Assembly: GCA_019113205.1 (NCBI GenBank)
Contig: DXHX01000061.1
Coordinates: 1 to 33,402, forward strand
Origin: Candidatus Pseudogracilibacillus intestinigallinarum
GTDB lineage: Bacteria; Bacillota; Bacilli; Bacillales; Amphibacillaceae
DNA: 33,402 nucleotides
Direction: 5' to 3'
A program made the translations under genes and the position numbers. The first letter of the stretch is position 1, and the number at the start of each line of letters is the position of its first letter. The notes beneath the pieces were generated by a model. The model saw nothing but the letters and a program-made list of their open reading frames with translations, had not been told where the DNA came from and ran no database searches. Shown here in pieces: positions 8,156 to 16,246 of the stretch.

Positions 8156-8187
8156 CTGTTCTACACTGTTCCCGCCTCATCTTTTCA

Positions 8188-9249
8188 TTAATACCCTTTA
8201 CCAAATATACGTTTAATTCGCTTTTCACCGTCGGAATAATTAGAATCAAACATCCATTTATCGTCTTTTTTAATCAAATCAACTTCAATTTGGCCACTTC
8301 CCATCTGTACCTCTTCAATTAATTCATCTATTTCTTTCCACGTATCTTCGTCTGCATTTTTTAATTCGGTTATTTGCTTTTCCTCTCGTAATGTTAACCG
8401 AACTTCAGACATATCTGTTAATATTTTGGAGTAATCTGGTAAGCGATATGTTAAACGCATTCTCGCATTATTTTCATTATAAGAGATGATCGAGCTATTC
8501 ACTTCTCCCTCTTTCTTTAACATATTAATATATGTTTGATAAAATCGGTCAGCGATTTTATCTGGTAATTTTTCCGAACGTCTAAATGTAATTAATTGAA
8601 GGAGATCACTCTTCGCCTCCGCTTGTAGTGCTTCCATATCTACATCCATTTCCCCCTCTAAATCTACATCTACATCTTCTTGAAAATAGACTGCATCTAC
8701 ATAAGCTTGTAATACCTCTACTGGCTCATTGATTTGTTCATATGTCTCCTCATATTCACTAACATCTAATGGAATCGTAACATCATCCACTTCTTCATTT
8801 CCGTAGTTCGCTTTAGGTGAAATATGCATATCATATGTTGTATCAAATGCTACCGTAAAAAAAGCAATAAATGATTTTTGCTTTCCAGCCAAGATGGAAC
8901 TTGATTGATAAAGCTGATTCCTTATAAGTGGATCTGATACGTTTTGTAATGCATCTATTTGTTTATCATCGTCATATAAAACAATATCGAATTCTGGACG
9001 GACCGGTAAAGTGTTTGATGTTTTGTTTTTTATTTTCAACTCTATCTTTACCGTACCTTCTTCATTTTCAGGATTATATGAAGGACCATTTTCCACTTGA
9101 ACAAACTGTACATCTTCAATATGCACTTCTAAATTCCCGTTAGTTTTACTATCTTTTTGAACATCCTCCGGCGCTTGTTGCCGATAAATGTTAAAGATAA
9201 GTAAAATTGTTGCAACAATAATAACGAGGATTGAAACTAACCTTCCCAT
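8188..9249 (-). CDS. DUF5105-like membrane-anchored extracytoplasmic protein (paralogue 1)
   Basis: A 353-residue protein with an N-terminal membrane anchor (about residues 4-19, LVSILVIIVATILLIF) and no lipobox cysteine. The first domain looks like an immunoglobulin-fold of the DUF4352 type (EEGTVKIELKIKNKT, then QIDAL). The second part (YEETYEQINEPVEVLQAYVDAVYF onward) resembles DUF5105, ending in KKDDKWMFDSNYSD and FGKGY. Two further copies of this architecture lie at 11688-12743 and 13840-14886. The gene has its own extended -10 promoter 30 bases upstream and ends at the bidirectional terminator. No biochemical role is known to me; a cell-envelope function is inferred from the anchor. Confidence 0.8.
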   Translation of the reverse strand: MGRLVSILVIIVATILLIFNIYRQQAPEDVQKDSKTNGNLEVHIEDVQFVQVENGPSYNPENEEGTVKIELKIKNKTSNTLPVRPEFDIVLYDDDKQIDALQNVSDPLIRNQLYQSSSILAGKQKSFIAFFTVAFDTTYDMHISPKANYGNEEVDDVTIPLDVSEYEETYEQINEPVEVLQAYVDAVYFQEDVDVDLEGEMDVDMEALQAEAKSDLLQLITFRRSEKLPDKIADRFYQTYINMLKKEGEVNSSIISYNENNARMRLTYRLPDYSKILTDMSEVRLTLREEKQITELKNADEDTWKEIDELIEEVQMGSGQIEVDLIKKDDKWMFDSNYSDGEKRIKRIFGKGY

Positions 9250-9278
9250 ACCATACCACTCCTAATGCCTTTACACAT

Positions 9279-9287
9279 ATTATACCA
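9279..9287 (-). promoter_or_regulatory. Extended -10 promoter of paralogue 1
   Basis: On the minus strand TGGTATAAT matches the extended -10 motif TGNTATAAT exactly. It lies about 30 bases upstream of the start codon and just beyond the end of the ammonia-lyase gene. The -35 region is weak (TTAAAC). Confidence 0.6.
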
Positions 9288-9306
9288 TTAAATGGAAACG
9301 GTTTAA

Positions 9307-10518
9307 TTACATATTTGCATTTTTACCTAACCAAACGACATCACGATAATGGACAGGGTCTGTATCCCCTTCTGAATTAATAACAAGGATACGTGCATGC
9401 TCATCTAAACCAATTTGTTCTGCCAATGAAGTAGCATACTTTTTCAAATAATATACTAATCCAAGAGAAACCGCACCAGATTCCCCTGAAACAATTTTTT
9501 CATCACGTTCTAAAGGATTCCCTAATATACGCATACCTAATGCAGCGACATCATCCTCGCAAGAATAAAATGTATTCGTATATTGTTTTAAAATCCGAAA
9601 TGCTCTTACGTTCGGTTCTCCACAACATAATCCTGCCATGATCGAATTCATATCCCCTGTGACCGCCTCCATATTTCCACCATTATTCGCAAAGGAGCGA
9701 TAATAGCAATCTGCTAAATTAGGTTCTACAACGAAAAACTTCATCTCCTCGGTTCCATATAACTGGATAAATGAAGCAACTATTCCCGCCGCAAAAGAAC
9801 CGACACCAGCTTGAACAAATACATGTGTTGGTGGTGCTTCATCCATCGTTTTTAAGTCTTCATAAATTTCTTGGACAATCGTTGCGTAGCCTTGCATAAT
9901 CCATAATGGAATTTCATCATATCCTTCCCATGCCGTATCTTGAACCATGACATAGTCATTTTCTTCCGCAAGATGGTGACAAATACGAATAGTTTCATCA
10001 TAATTTACATCTGTTATCTCTGCTTGTGCCCCTTCATTTTTTAACGCTTGTAGACGATGATTGGAAGAACCTTTTGGCATATAAATGATCGCTTTTTGTC
10101 CTAATTCCCTTGCTGCCCAAGCAACACCTCGTCCATGATTTCCATCCGTTGCAGAAATGAACGTGATTTCTCCAATTTTTCCTTTTACTTCTTCAGATCG
10201 TAATTGTTCAAATGTCACTTCACTTATATCTTTTCCTAGTAATTGAGCGATATATTTTCCAATTGCATAAATACCACCCATTACTTTGAACGCATGTAAG
10301 CCAAATCGTTTAGATTCATCTTTTACAAAGACTTTTTCAACACCTATATAAGCAGCTAATTGATCTAATGGGATGAATGGGGTTTTCGTAAACTTTTCAC
10401 TCGTCTGTTGAAATTGAAAAACTTTTTGCATAACGTCTTTTGAAAAATATTGTAACTCGGTTTCATTAAATGTTACATCAAAAAATGTATTTTGGACCGC
10501 TTTCACTTTGTCTCTCAT
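9307..10518 (-). CDS. dpaL: Diaminopropionate ammonia-lyase (PLP-dependent)
   Basis: Cytoplasmic fold-type II PLP enzyme that converts 2,3-diaminopropionate to pyruvate and two ammonia. The 403 residues agree with the E. coli YgeX family (about 398). The Schiff-base lysine is K78 in GLHAFKVMGG. Other family marks are ISATDGNHGRGVAWAARELG, the glycine-rich QAGVGSFAAG for cofactor phosphate binding, MAGLCCGEPN and the C-terminal INSEGDTDP. These separate it from threonine dehydratase and serine dehydratase. It sits 119 bases downstream of a TcaA-like gene and 57 bases upstream of a DUF5105-like gene that has its own promoter, so it may be monocistronic. The source of diaminopropionate in this organism is not evident here. 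Confidence 0.92.
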   Translation of the reverse strand: MRDKVKAVQNTFFDVTFNETELQYFSKDVMQKVFQFQQTSEKFTKTPFIPLDQLAAYIGVEKVFVKDESKRFGLHAFKVMGGIYAIGKYIAQLLGKDISEVTFEQLRSEEVKGKIGEITFISATDGNHGRGVAWAARELGQKAIIYMPKGSSNHRLQALKNEGAQAEITDVNYDETIRICHHLAEENDYVMVQDTAWEGYDEIPLWIMQGYATIVQEIYEDLKTMDEAPPTHVFVQAGVGSFAAGIVASFIQLYGTEEMKFFVVEPNLADCYYRSFANNGGNMEAVTGDMNSIMAGLCCGEPNVRAFRILKQYTNTFYSCEDDVAALGMRILGNPLERDEKIVSGESGAVSLGLVYYLKKYATSLAEQIGLDEHARILVINSEGDTDPVHYRDVVWLGKNANM

Positions 10519-10637
10519 TTTGCTTTATCCCCTTTACAATATATATAAAGATAAGCATACTATGAAATCGAATTTCGTCAATATGAGATGGATAACGAGG
10601 TTTAAAAGAAAAAATGAGACAAAATCTACCCTCTTAT

Positions 10638-11687
10638 TCACATAACAGAATCAAATGTACCGCCTTCTATTAAATCATCCGAATGATAATAGTACTCACT
10701 ATCCCATAATTCAAGCACTGATTTTTCCCCTTCACTAAGATGAATAAATTGTGCTATCCATTCATTTATATAACTGTCAAAGAAAAAGTCCATTTCATAT
10801 AAAACATATAATTCTTTCCCTTTATCATCTTTATACTTTGCTATAAGACGTACTTCGCTTTGCCATAGATGATCAATGAAGAGCATATGATAAGAGGCTT
10901 CTTCCACACTTGCTTCCTGAAACGTTAAAGCGGGACGATCTAAGACAGAACTACTCTCATTCAGAAGTTTTTCTTCTAAACCATCTTCAATACGAAGTCT
11001 ACGATCATCAAACTCATTTATTGGAATTTCTGGTAAGCTTTTTGTAATTAACCCAGCAAATTCAAACAACTCTTCCATTATATGCGAGTCTTTTCTCACA
11101 ATCTCTTCTTCGTCTATTGTAATTTCTATGTTATCTTCCTTCCAAACCGTTATTTCTTCTGCTGTATGGAATGTACCTAATTCATTTTCAAACTCCACTT
11201 CTATCGTATGTGTTCCAGCATATAGCGGACCATAAGTGAAAGAACCTTTTTTCGTTTCGTTCAATGTAAAGTTATCCGCCTTTACAACTATATCTTTTAA
11301 GTCTAATCCTTCCAGTTGTAATTGATTTTTCTGCAATGTTAACGAGTAAGTCGGAAATATTCCGTACTGTTTTTCTTCCTCGTTCACTTGTACGACCGCA
11401 GTAGTATCTTTCAGCCCTTCTTTTATTTGTTGATCTATACTAGTTATTACTTCATGCAATTTTTTCTCATCTTTTAAAAGTAATGCTAAAAAATTTTCTA
11501 AAATCAAACGATCTAACTGATTATCTTCCATCCTAAACAAGTCTTCTAACTGATCGACAGACTCATTTTCGATAGCATCATTAAATGTGGATACAATATC
11601 ATTAGAACGGTTCATATGAAGAAAAATAGCAATCACAGCACAAACTATGATTGCTATTCCTATAATAATACCAATTTTTTTATTCAT
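10638..11687 (-). CDS. TcaA-like membrane protein without the zinc ribbon
   Basis: A 349-residue protein with one N-terminal transmembrane anchor (about residues 4-24) and a large extracellular part. The central region (FPTYSLTLQKNQ, then TKKGSFTYGPLYAGTHTIEVEFENELG) resembles the repeated domains of TcaA/YvbJ proteins. The C-terminal section (about 240-340, with WQSEVRLIAKYK and WIAQFIHLSEGE) resembles their NTF2-like end domain. The usual N-terminal zinc ribbon is absent. Its ATG directly abuts the stop codon of the upstream DUF5105-like lipoprotein, so the two are translationally coupled and probably act together at the cell surface. TcaA is linked to cell-wall stress and teicoplanin response in staphylococci; any similar role here is inference. 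Confidence 0.7.
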   Translation of the reverse strand: MNKKIGIIIGIAIIVCAVIAIFLHMNRSNDIVSTFNDAIENESVDQLEDLFRMEDNQLDRLILENFLALLLKDEKKLHEVITSIDQQIKEGLKDTTAVVQVNEEEKQYGIFPTYSLTLQKNQLQLEGLDLKDIVVKADNFTLNETKKGSFTYGPLYAGTHTIEVEFENELGTFHTAEEITVWKEDNIEITIDEEEIVRKDSHIMEELFEFAGLITKSLPEIPINEFDDRRLRIEDGLEEKLLNESSSVLDRPALTFQEASVEEASYHMLFIDHLWQSEVRLIAKYKDDKGKELYVLYEMDFFFDSYINEWIAQFIHLSEGEKSVLELWDSEYYYHSDDLIEGGTFDSVM

Positions 11688-12743
11688 CTAATAAATTCTT
11701 CCACCTGCAAAGATTTCATTTAACTCTTTTGCAACATCTGAGTATCCACTTTCAAATGCCCATTTTCCGTCTTTTTTCACCATTCTAATCTCAAGATTGT
11801 TACGGCTCTCTTTAGAATCTACCCCACTAATAATTTTATCTAACTTAGAAATTGCATATTCATCTGCTTTTTTCGTATTATAGTCAGCAGATTTCTCTAG
11901 GTAATCTTTTCGGACATTCGAAAATTCATCACCAACATCCATTGCCGAAATACCAATATACTCCATTTCCACTACCGCTTTTTCACCAGAGTTTCCTTTT
12001 AATTGAATATGAAATTCTCCCTTATCTTTTAATGTTTCTACATATGTATCATAAAGTTTCGCCGCCTGTTTACTGGATATCTCTTTAAATGTTGCATCAT
12101 CTAAAAACTGCGTAAATTCCTTTTCAGCATCTTTTAACTGCTCTTCCACATCTACTTGCATCATTTCCTCTAGCTTATCGTCTTTCTCATCAAAATAAAT
12201 GGTGTCAATATAAGCCGTTAATGCATCTACTGGTTCTTGCAACACCTCATATGTATCCTCGAATTCACTCATATCCACACTAAATGTTACCGGCTCCACC
12301 TCTTCACCTGACATTAAAAGTGGTTCAATATTTAATTCATATTCTTTGTCTCGTTCCACTTCAAATAACACACTAAACGTTTTCTTTTTATCTGCTCCTA
12401 TTGATGTGTTTGATGGGACTTCTAATTCAATGGAAGCATCAAAAATACTTACCGCGTCAATTTGTTCCTCTCCATCAAATAATTGCATATCATTTTCTGG
12501 AAATATATTAATTGAACTGTCTGTTTTATTTTTTACAGCAACATTTAATTTAATCGTCCCTGTATCTCCTTCAGGATCAAACTCATCATTTTTAGACGAT
12601 AAAATGAACGCCCCATCTTCTACTGTTGCTTCTAACACTTTACTTTTCCCAGATGAATCTGCTTTTTTATCCTCACCAGCACTACAAGCCGTAAATATTA
12701 GCAACATAACGATTGCTAAAACAACACTAATACTTTTCTTCAT
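11688..12743 (-). CDS. DUF5105-like lipoprotein (paralogue 2)
   Basis: A 351-residue secreted lipoprotein. The signal peptide MKKSISVVLAIVMLLIFTAC ends in a lipobox-like cysteine at position 20, followed by a charged serine-rich linker. The first domain carries DTGTIKLNVAVKNKT and EEQIDAVS, and the second carries MSEFEDTYEVLQEPVDALTA and IYFDE. The C-terminus has KKDGKWAFESGYSD and ends FAGGRIY. These marks align block by block with the proteins at 8188-9249 and 13840-14886. It is first in a two-gene unit with the TcaA-like gene, with no gap. A GGGG ribosome site lies before the ATG. The function is unknown; location outside the membrane is well supported. Confidence 0.83.
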   Translation of the reverse strand: MKKSISVVLAIVMLLIFTACSAGEDKKADSSGKSKVLEATVEDGAFILSSKNDEFDPEGDTGTIKLNVAVKNKTDSSINIFPENDMQLFDGEEQIDAVSIFDASIELEVPSNTSIGADKKKTFSVLFEVERDKEYELNIEPLLMSGEEVEPVTFSVDMSEFEDTYEVLQEPVDALTAYIDTIYFDEKDDKLEEMMQVDVEEQLKDAEKEFTQFLDDATFKEISSKQAAKLYDTYVETLKDKGEFHIQLKGNSGEKAVVEMEYIGISAMDVGDEFSNVRKDYLEKSADYNTKKADEYAISKLDKIISGVDSKESRNNLEIRMVKKDGKWAFESGYSDVAKELNEIFAGGRIY

Positions 12744-13130
12744 TTAAATCCCCCTTATCATGCCTTTGCGAAAGAAAATAGTTATATATGTATATATATC
12801 TAAAAACATTATTATAATTTACCATTAAAAGTCCCTATTTTACCTCTCATATATATGCAACTATTTTCATTTATATTATTATATATTCGCTGAAATTAGC
12901 TAAAATTATATATAATATAACAGTAACATTACAAAGATTTCAATACATTTTCAAAAAATAAGTAGTTATGACTAAGTATACATATCTAATTTACACTAAC
13001 TGTTATTTTACGTTTTCTAAACGTTTCCATAAGAGGAAAGTCTCCACAAAATAACATTATTATTCATTTCCTAGAACATAGTAGTCTGAAAGGTTTATCA
13101 ACAATAAGTACGTATAGAGCCGTTCAGGCT
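12744..13130. other. AT-rich intergenic region with a nested inverted repeat
   Basis: No gene is seen in this stretch between paralogue 2 and the FAH-family gene's terminator. It presumably carries the promoter of the paralogue 2/TcaA-like unit, but no convincing -35/-10 pair was found. At 13001-13056, TGTTATTTT and AAAATAACA form a 9-bp outer stem enclosing TTTCC/GGAAA, a possible structured leader or operator. AAACGTTT at 13019-13026 is palindromic. Confidence 0.45.
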
Positions 13131-13175
13131 AAAAAACACTTTTAAAATGATTTCTATTATCATCAAAAAAGTGTT
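13131..13175 (-). terminator. Terminator of the M20-lipoprotein-FAH operon
   Basis: On the minus strand AACACTTTT and AAAAGTGTT pair across a 23-nt loop that can itself pair in part, followed by a TTTTTT run. It starts 8 bases after the FAH-family stop codon. Confidence 0.75.
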
Positions 13176-13182
13176 CTATCGT

Positions 13183-13815
13183 TTATGTATGATGGAATTT
13201 TACGATACAAGTACCAAGCTCTTCCTCTTCCCACAATAGCGATAAAATATCTCCATCCTGTAATGGCCCAACTCCCTCAGGCGTACCAGTAAAAATAATA
13301 TCTCCCTTTTTAAGCCCAAGGTTTTCTCCAATAAAACGAATGAGGTGGCCAATCGGAAAAATCATATGTTGGATATTCCCCTTCTGCCGTAAGGAATCAT
13401 TGATAAATAATCGAAAGTCCTTTTTTGCACATGGTTCTATTCCTGGAAATGGAATAAATTTTCCTATAATAGCTGCATTCGGAAATCCCTTTGATAATAA
13501 CCAAGGATGCTGTTTTTCTTTTAATGCACTTTGTACATCTCGTAAAGTTAAATCAAGTCCGATTGTCATCTCGCTAATTAAATCTTGTACAGGTAATTCA
13601 GGATTATAATCTTGTCCCATTTTGATGACTAATTCTGCTTCAAAATGTACCTCTCCTTTATCTGAAGGCAAATCAATTTCCTGACCATTTGCTTCTACTA
13701 TGGCATGGGTTGGCTTATTAAAAACAACCGGAGATGTTGGAACGATATTGCCTAGTTCATGCACATGTTCGACATAGTTTCGGCCAATACAATAAATATT
13801 TTTGATTTCATCCAT
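13183..13815 (-). CDS. Fumarylacetoacetate hydrolase (FAH) family enzyme
   Basis: A 210-residue single-domain FAH enzyme, the size of FAHD1-type acylpyruvate hydrolases/oxaloacetate decarboxylases. The divalent-metal ligands are visible as HFEAEL (E59, E61) and GLDLT (D88). K109 in LLSKGFPN is the usual active-site lysine, and FTGTPEGVGPLQDGD is the family's C-terminal signature. It cleaves C-C bonds of acylpyruvate-like beta-diketones; the exact substrate cannot be told. It is the last gene of a tight three-gene unit (24 bases after the DUF5105-like lipoprotein, which lies 36 bases after an M20 amidohydrolase), just before a terminator. Confidence 0.9.
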   Translation of the reverse strand: MDEIKNIYCIGRNYVEHVHELGNIVPTSPVVFNKPTHAIVEANGQEIDLPSDKGEVHFEAELVIKMGQDYNPELPVQDLISEMTIGLDLTLRDVQSALKEKQHPWLLSKGFPNAAIIGKFIPFPGIEPCAKKDFRLFINDSLRQKGNIQHMIFPIGHLIRFIGENLGLKKGDIIFTGTPEGVGPLQDGDILSLLWEEEELGTCIVKFHHT

Positions 13816-13839
13816 CCACTCTCACTCTCTTTCAACATA

Positions 13840-14886
13840 TTAGTAAATACCCCCTGCAAAAAATGCACGTAATAAACGTTCTTTTTTCTCTAATTCACGT
13901 TCCGGTATATACCATTTAGACATTTTTTTCTCTAATGTTATTTTCATTGGTTCTTTCGCTTCCTTTACTTCTAGTTCCTCAAATGTTGTTGGCAAAATTT
14001 CTACCACTTTTTCAACGAATTCTTCTTCACTTAATCCATCAAAAATCTTTTCCTGTTTTAATACTGTTTCCAGCATTTTTCGATGGTCTAATGCTGCATA
14101 ATCTATTTCAACAATCGCTTGAGCATTTGTGTTCGTTATAACATTAACATCTATGACAGAGTTTTCTTGTACATATGGCACATACTCTTCAAATAATGCT
14201 TCAATTGTTTCTTCTGATACGTCATAAAAGATAACTTTTTTCATTTTTTCAGCAAAAACATCGTACGCTTCTATTAATTCATTTTCTAGATTGACATCTA
14301 TAACATCTTCTGTGGTTTCTTCATTCCCCAACACTACTTGTTCTAAGTATGTTTCCATTGCTAGTTCTGGTTCTGTAATATCATCCATTTTCATCTCATA
14401 TTCTGTTAAATCAAATGGAATTTTCACTTTATTTGCTGGTGGTAAAGTTACTTCCAATTCATAAGATGCGTCTTTTTTCACATTAAATAACGCGTGAAAA
14501 AACTTTTCTTCTTCTGAGTTAAGAGAAGGATTTTGGCTAAACTCGGCGATATCAATTCCAGACGGTAACTTATATGGAGAGGTTGCCTCAATAATCTCTC
14601 CGTCTTCATTTGTCAAAATCATGTTCATATCTGGGTAAAACTCGCTCGTTTCATCCATATTATTTCTTACATCAATTGTTACCTTAATCGTTTGCTCTTC
14701 ATTATCTTCATGAAAATCTCTATCATTATCCAACAATACATATTGAATATCTTTTAATATTACTTCGACATCATTTGACTTAGCTACCGGTTGTCCTTTC
14801 TCTTCACTAATTGTCTCTTCCCCTATGCTACAAGCAGAAAGAAAAAGAATAAACATCATGCATAAAAGCATGGTTACTCTTTGCAT
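13840..14886 (-). CDS. DUF5105-like lipoprotein (paralogue 3)
   Basis: A 348-residue secreted lipoprotein with signal peptide and lipobox LSAC (cysteine at position 19). It has the two-domain architecture of the other two copies in this window: EEQTIKVTIDVRNN and EIIEATS in the first domain, FDLTEYEMKMDDITEPELAM in the second, and the C-terminal KKMSKWYI and FFAGGIY. It is the most diverged of the three. It sits in the middle of a probable operon between an M20 amidohydrolase (36-base gap) and an FAH enzyme (24-base gap). The ribosome site GAGGAG lies 6 bases upstream of the ATG. Its function is unknown. Confidence 0.82.
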   Translation of the reverse strand: MQRVTMLLCMMFILFLSACSIGEETISEEKGQPVAKSNDVEVILKDIQYVLLDNDRDFHEDNEEQTIKVTIDVRNNMDETSEFYPDMNMILTNEDGEIIEATSPYKLPSGIDIAEFSQNPSLNSEEEKFFHALFNVKKDASYELEVTLPPANKVKIPFDLTEYEMKMDDITEPELAMETYLEQVVLGNEETTEDVIDVNLENELIEAYDVFAEKMKKVIFYDVSEETIEALFEEYVPYVQENSVIDVNVITNTNAQAIVEIDYAALDHRKMLETVLKQEKIFDGLSEEEFVEKVVEILPTTFEELEVKEAKEPMKITLEKKMSKWYIPERELEKKERLLRAFFAGGIY

Positions 14887-14922
14887 AAAAAACTCCTCAC
14901 TTTCTAAATTTCTCCAACAAAC

Positions 14923-16119
14923 TTAACTTCGTAAAAAATCAACTGCAATTTTTGACGTAGCAATGACTCCATGAATCAAAGCATTTTCATCGACATCAAA
15001 ATAATCATTATGGTGTTCTGCTCCACTTCCGTATGCTTTGTTTTTCATACCAATAAATCCAAATACAATGGGACATAACTCACCATAACGACTAAACGGT
15101 TCAGATGCAAACCATTGTACTCCTTCCACATTTCTATGCGGTAAAATTTCAGCTAAACCTTTCATTGCCATATCGGCTAATTTTTCATCATTTATCAAAG
15201 CAGGTGCAACGATTTTTGTATTTTCATTAAATGTAATCGAACATTGATGTGCTACGGCAGTTTGCGTTGCAACTTCTTTTAAAATGGATAAAGCTTTCGC
15301 CCCTTCATCCGCATCATAGAAGCGTAATGTTCCACCAACTGTTACATCATTTGGAATGACATTATGAGCTGTCCCACCATTAATTTTCGTTAATCCTAAT
15401 GTAACAGTTTTATTCACATCAATTCGATTTACCCATGCACTTGTTAATCCTGTCAAAACATTTGCCGTCGCAAAAATTGGATTAACCGATAAATCTGGCC
15501 GTGCTCCATGACCACTTTTTCCATGAACTGTAAAATCAACAAAAATTACACCAGCCATTTTCGGTCCAGCATCAATGCTTACTTTACCTGATTCCAAGAA
15601 AGCCGCTAAATGATTGCCATATATAGCTTCAATTTGTTTTCCTTTTAAATGTTCAATCATTGCGTCGATACCACTACCAATTTCTTCTCCTTCTTCAAAA
15701 ATAAAATAAATTTTGCCTGTTAAGGCTGCTTTTAATTCTGTTAAGATTTTTATCGTCGTTAAAACAATCGCCATATGTCCATCATGTCCACATGCATGCA
15801 TGACACCATGATTTTTAGAACGATACTTTCTTGGCCCTGCTAAATTATTTGGATTCTCTATGACAGGAAGTGCATCGATATCTGTCCGAATTCCAATCGT
15901 TCTTCCAGGTTTACCTGTATCTAGTAAAGCAGTGAATCCTGTTCCTTCGACTTCCTCTATTTCCAAACCCATTTCAGTAACTTTTTCTTTTAAATAGCGT
16001 GATGTTTCGTATTCTTTACTACTTACTTCTGGGTGCTCGTATAAATAGGTACGAATAGCGATAGTTTCTGGTTCATATGTTTTTGCAAGTTGTAAAATTC
16101 GTTCATTCACATCATTCAC
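14923..16119 (-). CDS. M20 family metallo-amidohydrolase (N-acyl amino acid / peptide hydrolase)
   Basis: Cytoplasmic metal-dependent amidohydrolase of 398 residues, the usual M20D size. Motifs are RTDIDALPV (about 78-86), MHACGHDGHM (about 107-116, with ligands C110 and H112), FEEGEEIGSG (about 141-150) and the dimerisation-domain start VHGKSGHGARPDLSVNP. The family includes N-acyl-L-amino acid amidohydrolases, aminobenzoyl-glutamate hydrolases and auxin-conjugate hydrolases. The substrate is not predictable from sequence. It is the first gene of the unit with DUF5105-like lipoprotein 3 and the FAH enzyme. The start is a GTG; GAGAGG lies only two bases upstream, and a second GTG three codons later is an alternative. 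Confidence 0.88.
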   Translation of the reverse strand: MNDVNERILQLAKTYEPETIAIRTYLYEHPEVSSKEYETSRYLKEKVTEMGLEIEEVEGTGFTALLDTGKPGRTIGIRTDIDALPVIENPNNLAGPRKYRSKNHGVMHACGHDGHMAIVLTTIKILTELKAALTGKIYFIFEEGEEIGSGIDAMIEHLKGKQIEAIYGNHLAAFLESGKVSIDAGPKMAGVIFVDFTVHGKSGHGARPDLSVNPIFATANVLTGLTSAWVNRIDVNKTVTLGLTKINGGTAHNVIPNDVTVGGTLRFYDADEGAKALSILKEVATQTAVAHQCSITFNENTKIVAPALINDEKLADMAMKGLAEILPHRNVEGVQWFASEPFSRYGELCPIVFGFIGMKNKAYGSGAEHHNDYFDVDENALIHGVIATSKIAVDFLRS

Positions 16120-16161
16120 TACCTCTCTTTTTACTTCTTTCTATCTTACCATATTTTTTCA

Positions 16162-16199
16162 TAAAAAAAGCTAACAATCATAAACGATCGTTAGCTAGT
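16162..16199 (-). terminator. Terminator of the surface nuclease gene
   Basis: On the minus strand AGCTAAC and GTTAGCT pair, with further partial pairing around AACGATCGTT, followed by a TTTTTTT run. It is placed about 50 bases after the nuclease stop codon. Confidence 0.7.
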
Positions 16200-16246
16200 G
16201 ATTTAACTTCATTTTACTCTTCTTGTCACTCTTTTAATGATACTTA

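Noticed and set aside
12963-12980. TAGTTATGACTAAGTATA resembles MarR operator site 1 (first 10 bases identical)
   Set aside because: The second half-site is missing and the spacing is wrong; in such AT-rich DNA a 10-base match can arise by chance.
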